DNA of 64,000 bases from the NCBI RefSeq assembly GCF_000246855.1, contig NC_016609.1, positions 7,018,744 to 7,082,743 on the forward strand, in the 5' to 3' direction. This DNA is from Niastella koreensis GR20-10 (GTDB taxonomy: Bacteria; Bacteroidota; Bacteroidia; Chitinophagales; Chitinophagaceae). The notes beneath the pieces were generated by a model, which saw only the letters and a list, made by a program, of their open reading frames with translations, ran no database searches and was not told the DNA's origin. Positions within the stretch are counted from its first letter, which is position 1, and each line of letters begins with the position of its first letter. The position numbers were made by a program, and so were the translations under genes. Of the stretch, positions 1 through 7,815 are shown one piece after another.

Positions 1-69
1 CCAAAAAAATTTATGATTCTCTTAAACTATTTCTACCCACCTTCGTCATAGACCGCAATGGGTTATCGT

Positions 70-948
70 ATGAAAACTATATTGACAACTGTTTTGGTGA
101 CCGGGCTTTTTTTGTCGGCCTGTAAAAAACAAGACGATGAATCCGGTACTACCGGCAAAGAAGAATTTGCAATGGCTGCTTCAGAGTCCGACGCTACCGC
201 CGAAGAGGTGTTTGATGATGTATTTAATAATGTGATGGGCGTAAGCCCTGAGGTTGGTATTGGCGGCACCGGTGTTTTTGGCCGCATGGATGTAAGCAGC
301 GGAAGACTGGAAGGCGTTGATTCAACACCTTGTTACACGGTGGCTGTCAAGCAATTAAGCAGCGCTACGCGCTTCCCATTACAAATAACCGTCGACTTTG
401 GCAGCGGCTGTACGGCTAAAGATGGCAGAACCCGTGCGGGTAAGATCACGGTTGTTTATACCGGCAGCCTGGTTATTTCGGGCAATTCTGCCACCACTGT
501 TTTCGACAACTACTATCTCGATAATATTAAAGTAGAAGGTACACATAAGCTTTCCAATACGGGAACACTCACGCAAAAAAGCTATACTACGCAGGTTATC
601 AATGCTAAACTGAGTCAATCGAACGGCAATTACATTCAGTGGAGCAGCGAAAAAACGGTAACGCAGGTAGAAGGCGGGTCAACTCCCCTTATTGGTGCTG
701 ATGATGCATACAACATAACCGGCAACGCCGGCGGATCGGTTCAATTGAACGGAAAGTATTTTCAGTGGTCAACCGCCATTACAGCCCCCCTCACGAAAAG
801 ATTTTCCTGTCCGTGGATTGCGAAAGGAATCATCAGTTTGAGTAAAGGAAATGACGCAGTGGCAGAGCTGGATTATGGTTCCGGGATCTGCGATAATAAG
901 GGTTCTTTCACGGTAAATGGCTCGATCCACGAAATTACTTTGCATTAA
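70..948 (+). CDS. Secreted lipoprotein of unknown function
   Basis: No recognised domain. The start at 70 is chosen over an ATG at 58 because it begins a clean lipoprotein signal (MKTILTT...LSAC, lipid cysteine at residue 18), followed by a polar linker rich in D/E/S/T. The rest is rich in beta-type, Thr/Gly/Asn-rich sequence with scattered cysteines (CYTV, GSGC, FSCPW, SGIC) that may pair as disulfides in the periplasm or on the surface. A rho-independent hairpin follows the stop. It is a single-gene unit convergent with the deacetylase. Function cannot be assigned. Confidence 0.75.
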   Translation: MKTILTTVLVTGLFLSACKKQDDESGTTGKEEFAMAASESDATAEEVFDDVFNNVMGVSPEVGIGGTGVFGRMDVSSGRLEGVDSTPCYTVAVKQLSSATRFPLQITVDFGSGCTAKDGRTRAGKITVVYTGSLVISGNSATTVFDNYYLDNIKVEGTHKLSNTGTLTQKSYTTQVINAKLSQSNGNYIQWSSEKTVTQVEGGSTPLIGADDAYNITGNAGGSVQLNGKYFQWSTAITAPLTKRFSCPWIAKGIISLSKGNDAVAELDYGSGICDNKGSFTVNGSIHEITLH

Positions 949-1000
949 TCAAAAAAGTTTATACCTTTAATTCAGTTTTCATAGGGTACGGATTAAAAAC

Positions 1001-1034
1001 GGGCCAGGGTGTCTACCCAGGCCCAACTTTTTTT
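1001..1034 (+). terminator. Rho-independent terminator after the first lipoprotein gene
   Basis: GGGCC-A-GGGT pairs with ACCC-A-GGCCC around a four-base loop, with one A/A mismatch, and is followed by a run of seven T. It lies about 50 bp past the stop codon at 948. Confidence 0.75.
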
Positions 1035-1087
1035 AAGGACATACTGACGCAAAGTCCTGGTTTTCCCACCAGCATTTATCCCATTTT

Positions 1088-1729
1088 TTACAGCCCTATG
1101 GCTTCAAAACGGTATCCCTTTTCACTAAAATATTGCAACGTTTTTGGTAGTGCTTCTTTTAACCGGGGGAAGGCTTTCTCACTGTCGTGAAATACGACTA
1201 CTGAACCGGGTTGGGCCTGCTTAATTACATTTACCGAACAGGTTTCTCCGGTTAAGGCAACATCAAAGTCACCACTGAGAACATCCCACATGATTATACT
1301 GAAATTATTATTCACAGGGGAGTTACGGATACCCGTTAACAGCTTTACCTGAAAGCGGGTGATCCTTCCGTATGGAGGTCGAAACAGGTTGGAGTCGATA
1401 TATTTTCCTGCAGCCAGAATATTTTGAAGATACAATTCATCAGTAACCTTCCAGCCATTCAAATGATTATTGGTATGGTTACCGGTACGATGCCCTTCAT
1501 CCAGCACCCGTCTATAGATCTCCGGGTGTGCGGCAACGTTCTTACCTATGCAAAAAAAGGTAGCCTTTGCATGGTATTGTTTTAGTTGATCAAGTACAAA
1601 GGGAGTTACTTCCGGGTGAGGGCCATCGTCAAAAGTGAGATACAAAATTTTTTCTTTGACGGGTATGTCCCAAACACAACTCGGATAAAGCTTTTTCAGC
1701 CACCAGGGAGTTTTTACAAAATAAAACAT
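1088..1729 (-). CDS. Polysaccharide deacetylase (NodB domain, carbohydrate esterase family 4)
   Basis: Metal-dependent N- or O-deacetylase of a polysaccharide such as peptidoglycan or chitin-type polymers. The NodB motifs are all visible: TFDDGP (metal Asp34/Asp35), HTNNH (His85, His89 metal ligands), RPPYG (117-121) and a catalytic His181 in VVFHDS. At 213 aa it is almost only the catalytic domain. No convincing signal peptide is seen, although the N-terminus MFYFVKTPWWLKKLYPS could be membrane-associated. A canonical -7 box lies 20 bp upstream. The exact substrate is not deducible. Confidence 0.88.
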   Translation of the reverse strand: MFYFVKTPWWLKKLYPSCVWDIPVKEKILYLTFDDGPHPEVTPFVLDQLKQYHAKATFFCIGKNVAAHPEIYRRVLDEGHRTGNHTNNHLNGWKVTDELYLQNILAAGKYIDSNLFRPPYGRITRFQVKLLTGIRNSPVNNNFSIIMWDVLSGDFDVALTGETCSVNVIKQAQPGSVVVFHDSEKAFPRLKEALPKTLQYFSEKGYRFEAIGL

Positions 1730-1749
1730 GCTAGTCCTTTCCTCTGCAA

Positions 1750-1757
1750 CAAAAATA
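1750..1757 (-). promoter_or_regulatory. Bacteroidota -7 box for the deacetylase gene
   Basis: On the minus strand this reads TATTTTTG, an exact match to TAnnTTTG, about 20 bp before the ATG at 1729. Confidence 0.6.
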
Positions 1758-1764
1758 ATTGAAA

Positions 1765-2700
1765 TTACTGTGCGTAACCGGTAATGTGCACCACTTTCTC
1801 CTTGTACTTATACACCTTGCCATTTTTTTTAAGATATGCTTCCTGCGAACTTTCATTGGCAAGTATAGGGTCCAGGTATTCTTTTATTTTCTCATTGCCG
1901 ACGGTTGGCGTACTGCCAAACGAAATTGCTTCTTCAATATATCCGTGTAACAGCGGCAGCAGCTCGCCATAAAATAAATTATTACCTGCGTATATATCTG
2001 TTCCAATTACCTTATCGCCGCTCATACACACAAAACCAATGATAGAACTATCGCTTCTGCTGAGTTTTTCCCTGAAGTAACGTAAATAAGCATCCTGTTC
2101 GGGTGTATATTTTTTATCGTTACGCCGGGCCAGGTAGGCGAGTGAAGGGGCTTTGGTTTTACTGCGCTCCAGTTGCGCAAACACTTCCTTCCATACCAGC
2201 ACCTGGTTATTTGTTTGCCCCAGCACTTTTCGCAGGGCAGGATCGGCATAGTTGTTATAAGCAAACTTTTTTTCTTTATCGCTCCACCGGCCTTCTTCCA
2301 CACACATTACGGAGATGTATTGGTCTTTGGGCGAAGGCGGTAATACGGTATCCTTGGCCACCATCCTGTCCTGCCGGCCACCGAGAATAATTTCCCCTGA
2401 GCTTATATAGATCGGTTTGGGACCATTATTATTAATTCGTAACCAATGCACATTTTCTGTGGCAGCGGAACCGCGTTCCGTAACTATGGCCGTTCCACTG
2501 GCAATGGCCTGGCTCAAAGAAACCACATCGGGCGTCGGCATGCCTAATCCACCAAAACCCTTCGGCCTGATGGGAATGACCTTTAAATTTTTGTACGTTA
2601 CGGCGCTGTCATAATCCACATACAGATTCTGATAGGTTAACTGGGCCGGAAGTATTTTATATATGAATAGGAAAAGGGGAAGGATCAACTTTTTTAACAT
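1765..2700 (-). CDS. Secreted ARPP-1-like domain protein
   Basis: The sequence resembles the ARPP-1 family domain of unknown biochemical role: LxVIPIR, then a long conserved segment (SSGEIILGGRQDRMVAKDTVLPP) and a cysteine-containing CVEEGRW stretch. The start at 2700 (MLKKLILPLFLFIYKILPAQ) gives a signal peptide ending near ILPAQ. An ATG at 2760 would add 20 residues encoded entirely by an AAGC word repeat, so it is rejected. Length is 311 aa. It is divergent from gltX across a repeat-filled spacer. A near-consensus -7 box TATCTTTA sits at 2705-2712. The family assignment comes from memory of the motif and is moderately sure. Confidence 0.72.
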   Translation of the reverse strand: MLKKLILPLFLFIYKILPAQLTYQNLYVDYDSAVTYKNLKVIPIRPKGFGGLGMPTPDVVSLSQAIASGTAIVTERGSAATENVHWLRINNNGPKPIYISSGEIILGGRQDRMVAKDTVLPPSPKDQYISVMCVEEGRWSDKEKKFAYNNYADPALRKVLGQTNNQVLVWKEVFAQLERSKTKAPSLAYLARRNDKKYTPEQDAYLRYFREKLSRSDSSIIGFVCMSGDKVIGTDIYAGNNLFYGELLPLLHGYIEEAISFGSTPTVGNEKIKEYLDPILANESSQEAYLKKNGKVYKYKEKVVHITGYAQ

Positions 2701-2717
2701 ACGATAAAGATACAAGG

Positions 2718-2816
2718 AAAGGCTGCAAGCTGCAAGCCACAAGCTGCAAGCAGAAAGCAAATAAACTTCCGGGTTTTGGCTTTAGGCTTTAGCCTTTAAC
2801 CTTTAGGCTTTTACCA
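2718..2816. repeat. AAGC-word palindrome (family A, copy 1)
   Basis: The left arm is several AAGC words (GCTGCAAGCTGCAAGCC). The right arm is their complements (GGCTTTAGGCTTTAGCC). It sits in the spacer between the ARPP-1-like gene and gltX and directly precedes the family B element. Confidence 0.7.
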
Positions 2817-2820
2817 GTAT

Positions 2821-2955
2821 TCTGCATTCCCCTTTATCACCCCTGTCAACTTTATCAACCCTATCACCCTTTTACTTCTTACCTCAAAAGCTTCACTTTA
2901 ATCCCTTGTCAACTTGTTAACTCGTCAACCCGTCAACTTTTCAACAACTCAACCT
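2821..2955. repeat. GTCAAC-word dispersed element (family B, copy 1)
   Basis: Tandem words of the type TTGTCAACTTGTTAACTCGTCAAC flank a non-repetitive core. A 29-nt stretch at 2885-2913 occurs again exactly, inverted, at 21458-21486. Looser copies are at 16640-16760, 28264-28385 and 48683-48765. Confidence 0.75.
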
Positions 2956-2962
2956 ATCTTTG
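2955..2962 (+). promoter_or_regulatory. -7 box for gltX
   Basis: TATCTTTG is an exact TAnnTTTG match that ends 6 bp before the gltX ATG. The transcript would therefore be leaderless or nearly so. No clear -33 TTTG is seen. Confidence 0.6.
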
Positions 2963-2968
2963 CCCCCT

Positions 2969-4504
2969 ATGTCAAAAAAAGTAAGGGTACGATTCGCGCC
3001 CAGTCCAACAGGCGGCCTTCATTTAGGCGGGGTAAGAACGGTTCTATATAATTATCTGTTTGCCCGCCAGCATGGGGGCGATTTTGTGTTGCGTATTGAA
3101 GATACCGACCAAAGCCGCTATGTGCCGGGTGCTGAAGAATATATTTATGAGTGTTTAAAATGGTGCGGACTAAACCCTGATGAAAGTCCGCAAGAAGGAG
3201 GTCCATTTGCGCCTTATCGCCAAAGCGAGCGCAAAAGCCTGTACCGGCAATATGCTGAATTTTTAGTGCAGGAAGGGAAAGCCTACTATGCCTTCGACCG
3301 GCCAGAGGAACTGGAGTCGATGCGCGAACGGTTTAAAACAGCCGAAAATCCTTCTCCTCAATACGATCATAAAGTACGGCAGGATATGCGCAACTCCTGC
3401 TCGCTCACATTTGAAGAAACCCAGCGGTTGCTGGCAGATGGCGTTCCTCACGTGATCCGCATTCGCATGCCGGAAAATGAAACGGTGTCCTTTACCGATA
3501 TGATCAGAGGTGAAGTAAGCTTTCATACCGGGCTGGTGGATGATAAAGTATTATTAAAAGCCGATGGTATGCCTACCTATCACCTGGCGGTGGTGGTAGA
3601 CGATTACCTCATGAAAATAACCCATGCCTTCAGAGGGGAAGAATGGCTGCCCAGCGCACCTGTACATATCTTATTATGGAAGTACCTGGGCTGGGAAGCA
3701 GACATGCCTCAATGGGCGCACCTGCCATTGATCCTGAAACCCGATGGCAATGGTAAACTGAGTAAACGCGATGGCGACAGACTGGGCTTCCCCGTATTTG
3801 CCATGAACTGGACCACCAAAAAAGAAGATGGCACAACGGAGTTAACAAAGGGCTTTCGTGAAATGGGCTTTTTGCCCGAAGCCTTTATCAATATGCTGGC
3901 CATGCTGGGCTGGAACGATGGTACCGACCAGGAAATATTCACGCTCGATGAACTGGTTCAAAAGTTCTCTATCGATCGCGTGCATAAAGGCGGCGCCAAG
4001 TTCGATTTTGAAAAAGCGAAATGGTTCAACCATGAATGGATCAAGAAGGCAGATGCAGGCAGCCTGAAAGCTGATGTAAGAAGAATTCTTGGCGAGAATG
4101 ACATGTCGAACATCGACGATACCCAACTGGAAAAAGTAATTACCCTGGTAAAAGAACGCTGCACCTTGCTTACTGATTTTACCGGGCAGGCAGGCTTTTT
4201 TTTCCAAACACCGAAGCATTGGGATGTTGATGCCATAAAACCCAAGTGGAACGAAGCCAAGCAAACTTTCTTTGGCGATGTTATCAATTATCTGCAGCAA
4301 CAAACCAACTGGAATGGCGCCGACCTGGAACACGGGTTTAAAGAACTGGCCACCGCCAAACAAATAAAAGCAGGGGAGGTATTGTTGCCTTTACGTATAA
4401 TGCTCGTAGGAGGCAAGTTTGGTCCGGGGGTGTTTGATATAGCGGCTATTATTGGTAAGGAAGAGACTATTGGTAGAATTAAGAAAGTGCTGGAGTTATT
4501 GTAG
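2969..4504 (+). CDS. gltX: Glutamyl-tRNA synthetase
   Basis: Class I aminoacyl-tRNA synthetase charging tRNA-Glu in the cytoplasm. The HIGH-type motif is in FAPSPTGGLHLGG near the N-terminus and the KMSKS-type motif is GKLSKRDG around residue 265. About 511 aa is the normal bacterial length. The start at 2969 (MSKKVRVRFAPSPTG) follows the -7 box closely. An ATG at 2960 overlaps that box and is less likely. It is followed by an AAGC repeat, not a classical terminator. Confidence 0.97.
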   Translation: MSKKVRVRFAPSPTGGLHLGGVRTVLYNYLFARQHGGDFVLRIEDTDQSRYVPGAEEYIYECLKWCGLNPDESPQEGGPFAPYRQSERKSLYRQYAEFLVQEGKAYYAFDRPEELESMRERFKTAENPSPQYDHKVRQDMRNSCSLTFEETQRLLADGVPHVIRIRMPENETVSFTDMIRGEVSFHTGLVDDKVLLKADGMPTYHLAVVVDDYLMKITHAFRGEEWLPSAPVHILLWKYLGWEADMPQWAHLPLILKPDGNGKLSKRDGDRLGFPVFAMNWTTKKEDGTTELTKGFREMGFLPEAFINMLAMLGWNDGTDQEIFTLDELVQKFSIDRVHKGGAKFDFEKAKWFNHEWIKKADAGSLKADVRRILGENDMSNIDDTQLEKVITLVKERCTLLTDFTGQAGFFFQTPKHWDVDAIKPKWNEAKQTFFGDVINYLQQQTNWNGADLEHGFKELATAKQIKAGEVLLPLRIMLVGGKFGPGVFDIAAIIGKEETIGRIKKVLELL

Positions 4505-4512
4505 TAAATTGG

Positions 4513-5003
4513 TTTAAAGCTGCAAGCCTAAAGGCGAAAGTTAAAAGCCTAAAGCAAATACAGCTACTGTTACTAATCATTAAACCTACGCTTCAATGAG
4601 AAACTTTAGGGAACTAAAGATTTGGCAAAATGGCATTCGAATAGCCATTAAAACCTACCGTGTTACTGCAACGTTTCCAAATGAAGATAAATATGCTATT
4701 GTTCAACAGATGAACAGAGCGGGAGTATCGATTGCTTCTAATATTGCAGAGGGATGCAGTAGGAAAAGTGAAAAAGATTACTCCCGCTTTTTAGAAATAG
4801 CCCTGGGCTCTACATATGAATTAGAAACCCAGGTAATTATAGCCGAACAACTTAAAAAAGGAAATCAGCAATTACTGCAAGAGTTAAAAACTGCCTTAAT
4901 AGAAGAACAAAAAATGATTACCAAATTTCAACAAACGGTATTAAACTTCAAATAGCGCCTCTTTACTCGCTTTAGACTTTCACCTTTAGGCTTTTACCCT
5001 GCA
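4513..5003. repeat. AAGC palindrome with a gene in its loop (family A, copy 2)
   Basis: The left arm at 4525-4548 and the right arm at 4969-4992 are inverted repeats matching at 21 of 24 positions. They enclose the complete four-helix-bundle gene. The left arm ends in AAATACAGC, a core also seen at the loop edge of other family A copies (CTGTATT or AATACAG). Confidence 0.75.
4596..4955 (+). CDS. Four-helix-bundle protein (S23/IVP family)
   Basis: Matches the family of about 120-residue proteins first found as ORFs inside 23S rRNA intervening sequences. The signature layout is FRELKIWQNG... near the N-terminus, a central SIASNIAEGCSRKS segment and a long C-terminal helix EQLKKGNQQLLQELK. Length of 119 aa is typical. 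Biochemical function is not known. The related Avd protein works with diversity-generating retroelements, but no reverse transcriptase is present here. The gene is enclosed by inverted AAGC repeats, reminiscent of an IVS-type element outside an rRNA gene. Confidence 0.88.
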   Translation: MRNFRELKIWQNGIRIAIKTYRVTATFPNEDKYAIVQQMNRAGVSIASNIAEGCSRKSEKDYSRFLEIALGSTYELETQVIIAEQLKKGNQQLLQELKTALIEEQKMITKFQQTVLNFK

Positions 5004-5012
5004 GCATTAGTA

Positions 5013-5432
5013 TCAAAAGCTCCTATGCGTAGCCACCCACTCCCCTATATAACTAGCTATCTCCACAGTCGGCGTCCCTGGTGCAAACAACTTCCCTACG
5101 CCCATGGCATTTAACTCCAGCATATCTTCTTCGGGAATAATGCCACCGCCGGTAAGCAGTACATCATCCATTCCTTTTTCTTTCATCAGGGCCACCACTT
5201 TGGGAAAAACGGTCATGTGTGCGCCAGACAGGATGCTGATCCCAATAGCATCCACATCTTCCTGCAACGCGGCATTCACTACCATTTCAGGCGTTTGCCT
5301 GAGGCCGGTATAAATCACCTCCATCCCTGCATCGCGCAGGGCTGTGGCAATTACCTTGGCGCCCCGGTCGTGCCCATCGAGCCCAACTTTGGCAACCAGT
5401 ACCCGTAACGGGCGATTCACTTTTTGAGTCAT
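5013..5432 (-). CDS. Stand-alone B12-binding subunit of an acyl-CoA mutase (methylmalonyl-CoA mutase type)
   Basis: Cobalamin-binding domain of the methylmalonyl-/isobutyryl-CoA mutase family. It has DGHDRG (D19-x-H21-xx-G24, base-off/His-on ligand), ISILSG (65-70) and LTGGG (93-97). At 139 aa it is only the B12 domain, so the catalytic TIM-barrel subunit must be encoded elsewhere. The methylmalonyl-CoA epimerase at 18.8 kb belongs to the same propionate route. The ATG at 5432 gives [20 protein letters not shown], the usual start. It is divergent from the crotonase gene. Confidence 0.9.
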   Translation of the reverse strand: MTQKVNRPLRVLVAKVGLDGHDRGAKVIATALRDAGMEVIYTGLRQTPEMVVNAALQEDVDAIGISILSGAHMTVFPKVVALMKEKGMDDVLLTGGGIIPEEDMLELNAMGVGKLFAPGTPTVEIASYIGEWVATHRSF

Positions 5433-5525
5433 GCAAGCAACATTTAAGTGTTCAAAAATACGTTAAAACGCCTCATTAAGTTTAGATTTACAACTGATAG
5501 TATTGTATACATTAAAACCTGTAAC

Positions 5526-6302
5526 ATGTATTCTGCCATAACTACATCGATTGAAAATGCCATCCTGCTCATTACCATCAACCGGCCCGATAAACTGAAT
5601 GCACTGAATAAAACCGTGCTCGATGAATTAAATACAGCCGTTGATGAAATTTATAATAACTCAGTTATAAAGTCTGCCATCATTATTGGAGCCGGGGCCA
5701 AAGCATTTGTAGCCGGCGCCGATATCAGCGAATTCCAGGGATTGAAACACAGCGAAGGAATGGCCCTTGCACAAAAAGGCCAGCACATCTTTAAAAAAAT
5801 TGAAGACTCACCCAAACCCATCATTGCCGCAGTAAATGGTTTTGCCCTTGGTGGTGGTTGCGAACTGGCTATGGCCTGTCATTTCAGAATAGCGGCCGAC
5901 AATGCGAAATTTGGTCAGCCCGAAGTAAACCTGGGTTTAATACCTGGTTATGGTGGCACCCAACGGTTAACACAACTCATTGGCAAAGGAAGAGCCATTG
6001 AATTTATGATTACCGGCAATATGCTCGATGCGGTTACAGCTCATCAATACGGACTGGTAAATTATGTAGTACCGCAGGAAGAACTGCTGAATAAAGCCAA
6101 ATCAATATTAGAGCTGGTAAACACCAAAGCACCCCTGGCCGTTGGCCGTTGTATAAAAGCAGCCAATGCGGTTTTCGATCATACCAAAGATGGCTTTGCA
6201 GAAGAAGTAAAACTCTTTGGCGAATGTTTTGCCACGGAAGATATGGTTGAAGGAACCAGCGCGTTTTTGGAGAAGCGTAAACCTGATTTCCAGGGCAAAT
6301 AG
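5526..6302 (+). CDS. Enoyl-CoA hydratase/isomerase family protein (crotonase)
   Basis: Hydrates trans-2-enoyl-CoA in fatty-acid or amino-acid degradation. The start at 5526 (MYSAITTSIENAILLITINRPDKLNAL) gives 258 aa, the standard crotonase length. Upstream in-frame codons look non-homologous. Oxyanion-hole segments GAKAFVAGADI and GFALGGGCELA are present, with both catalytic glutamates (E113, E133). The stop codon TAG is the first part of the adjoining 97-bp tandem repeat. The exact substrate is open. Confidence 0.93.
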   Translation: MYSAITTSIENAILLITINRPDKLNALNKTVLDELNTAVDEIYNNSVIKSAIIIGAGAKAFVAGADISEFQGLKHSEGMALAQKGQHIFKKIEDSPKPIIAAVNGFALGGGCELAMACHFRIAADNAKFGQPEVNLGLIPGYGGTQRLTQLIGKGRAIEFMITGNMLDAVTAHQYGLVNYVVPQEELLNKAKSILELVNTKAPLAVGRCIKAANAVFDHTKDGFAEEVKLFGECFATEDMVEGTSAFLEKRKPDFQGK

Positions 6303-6590
6303 AGCCATAAGCTGTAAGCTATAAGCCATAAGCCACTACAGCCCTGTATTGCTTACAGCTTATAGCTTAAGGCTTACAGCTTGCATTTTCCGCAAATAGA
6401 GCCATAAGCTGTAAGCTATAAGCCATAAGCCACTACAGCCCTGTATTGCTTACAGCTTATAGCTTAAGGCTTACAGCTTGCATTTTCCGCAAATAGAGCC
6501 ATAAGCTGTAAGCTATAAGCCATAAGCCACTACAGCCTTGTATTGCTTACAGCTTATAGCTTAAGGCTTACAGCTTGCATTTTCCGCAAA
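6300..6590. repeat. Three tandem copies of a 97-bp AAGC palindrome (family A, copy 3)
   Basis: Units begin at 6300, 6397 and 6494. I see one difference between them (CCC versus CCT in the loop of unit 3). Each unit folds on itself: TAAGCTGTAAGCTATAAGCC pairs with GCTTACAGCTTATAGCTTA around the loop ACTACAGCCCTGTATT. Unit 1 begins with the stop codon of the crotonase, and that stop is copied in units 2 and 3. The array fills most of the 334-bp gap before the LacI-type gene. The remainder holds the promoter region, with a near-consensus -7 box TATCTTTC near 6622. Confidence 0.95.
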
Positions 6591-6636
6591 CGTTTGCTTA
6601 TATATTTTCCATTCACATTATATATCTTTCAGCAGC

Positions 6637-7650
6637 ATGGAAAAGAAACTCCCTACAATAAAAGAGATTGCCCGCCGGTTGAACATATCTGCTTCTACTG
6701 TTTCCCGTGCGTTGCACGATCACCCCAGTATTGGCCTGCGTACAAAAATGGCCGTGAAAAAACTGGCTGCTGAACTAAACTACGAACCCAATCAAACCGC
6801 TATCTTCTTCAAACAGCGGAAAACATTCACCATCGGATTGGTACTGCCCAACCTGCGGGAAGAATTTTTTTCTGCCGCCATCAATGGCATTGAAGATGTA
6901 GCGCTCGATCATAATTACATTGTACTGATAGGCCAGAGCCACGACGATCTGGCCCGTGAACAAAAACTGGTGGAAACCATGAAGAACCACCGGGTTGATG
7001 GGATCCTGGCCTCTATTTCCAGCAGCACTACGCACATTGAGCATTTTGAGCAAATGAAGAATTACGATATCCCCGTGGTGTTCTTTGACCGGGTGCCCGA
7101 TGCCAAAGACATTCATTCGGTAAGCTGTAACCTGTACGACAGCTCGGTGGAAGCGGTAGAATGGCTCATCAATAACGGACATAAACGCATTGGCTATCTG
7201 CAGGGCCCGCCAACCCTCAATATGAAGAACGAACGGCTGGATGGCTACGTGGAAGCCCACAAAAAGCACAAATTGCCTGTAGATGAATCTTTGATCGTAA
7301 GCACCGATTTAACGGTTGAGGGCACCAGGCAGGCTGTAGATGCGTTACTACAGCTTAAAAAGCGACCTACCGCCATTCTTTCCTTTAACGACTATGTTAC
7401 CCTCGACGCCATCCAATACGCGCGGCAGAAAAAACTGGCCATTAACAAAGACATCTGTTTCGTAAGCTACGCCAACGTGCCGGTTACCCAGTACGTGGAA
7501 TACCCCCCGCTGGCCTCGGTAGAGCAATTCCCCTACGACCAGGGCTTGAGCGCCACCGAGCTCCTGTTCCGCCTTATCGACAAAAAAGTAGCCGGGCAGG
7601 AGGTTCCTTACGAGAATATCGTATTAAGAAGCGAATTGATAATAAGATAA
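6637..7650 (+). CDS. LacI/GalR-family transcriptional regulator
   Basis: N-terminal LacI helix-turn-helix (TIKEIARRLNISASTVSRALHDHPSIG, residues about 5-31) with hinge, followed by a periplasmic-binding-protein-like sensor domain (FTIGLVLPNLREEFFSAAINGIE...). Length of 337 aa is normal. Such proteins bind a sugar-type ligand and repress or activate carbohydrate genes. No sugar genes are adjacent, so the target is unknown. A word-repeat palindrome starts 2 bp after the TAA. Confidence 0.95.
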   Translation: MEKKLPTIKEIARRLNISASTVSRALHDHPSIGLRTKMAVKKLAAELNYEPNQTAIFFKQRKTFTIGLVLPNLREEFFSAAINGIEDVALDHNYIVLIGQSHDDLAREQKLVETMKNHRVDGILASISSSTTHIEHFEQMKNYDIPVVFFDRVPDAKDIHSVSCNLYDSSVEAVEWLINNGHKRIGYLQGPPTLNMKNERLDGYVEAHKKHKLPVDESLIVSTDLTVEGTRQAVDALLQLKKRPTAILSFNDYVTLDAIQYARQKKLAINKDICFVSYANVPVTQYVEYPPLASVEQFPYDQGLSATELLFRLIDKKVAGQEVPYENIVLRSELIIR

Positions 7651-7651
7651 C

Positions 7652-7727
7652 GTTCCAGGTTTCAGGTTACAGGCCACCGGCTTATGTCCCTGAAACCTGC
7701 AACATTAACCTGCAACAGCCGCATTAA
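7652..7727. repeat. CAGGTT-word palindrome (family C)
   Basis: The left arm GTTCCAGGTTTCAGGTTACAGG and right arm CCTGAAACCTGCAAC... are inverted around a 15-bp loop. It begins directly after the LacI-type stop at 7650. Confidence 0.7.
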
Positions 7728-7791
7728 CAAACTGTAAACCATTCCCAAACGCAAAGCCCCTTAAACCTTGCACATTCTACCCTAAACCGTG

Positions 7792-7799
7792 TATTTTTG
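7792..7799 (+). promoter_or_regulatory. -7 box for fumC
   Basis: TATTTTTG is an exact TAnnTTTG match 16 bp upstream of the fumC ATG. A possible -33 TTG lies at 7768-7770, 21 bp upstream. Confidence 0.65.
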
Positions 7800-7815
7800 C
7801 GGCAAATTTTACAAT

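Noticed and set aside
2701-2760. 20-residue N-terminal extension of the ARPP-1-like gene
   Set aside because: The extension reads an AAGC word array and would place non-signal sequence before a good signal peptide.
4596-4955. Diversity-generating retroelement accessory protein (Avd)
   Set aside because: The fold is related, but no reverse transcriptase, template or variable repeat is visible nearby. The S23/IVP assignment is the safer one.
6300-6590. CRISPR-like array because of regular 97-bp repetition
   Set aside because: The entire unit repeats with no unique spacers, and no cas genes are present.
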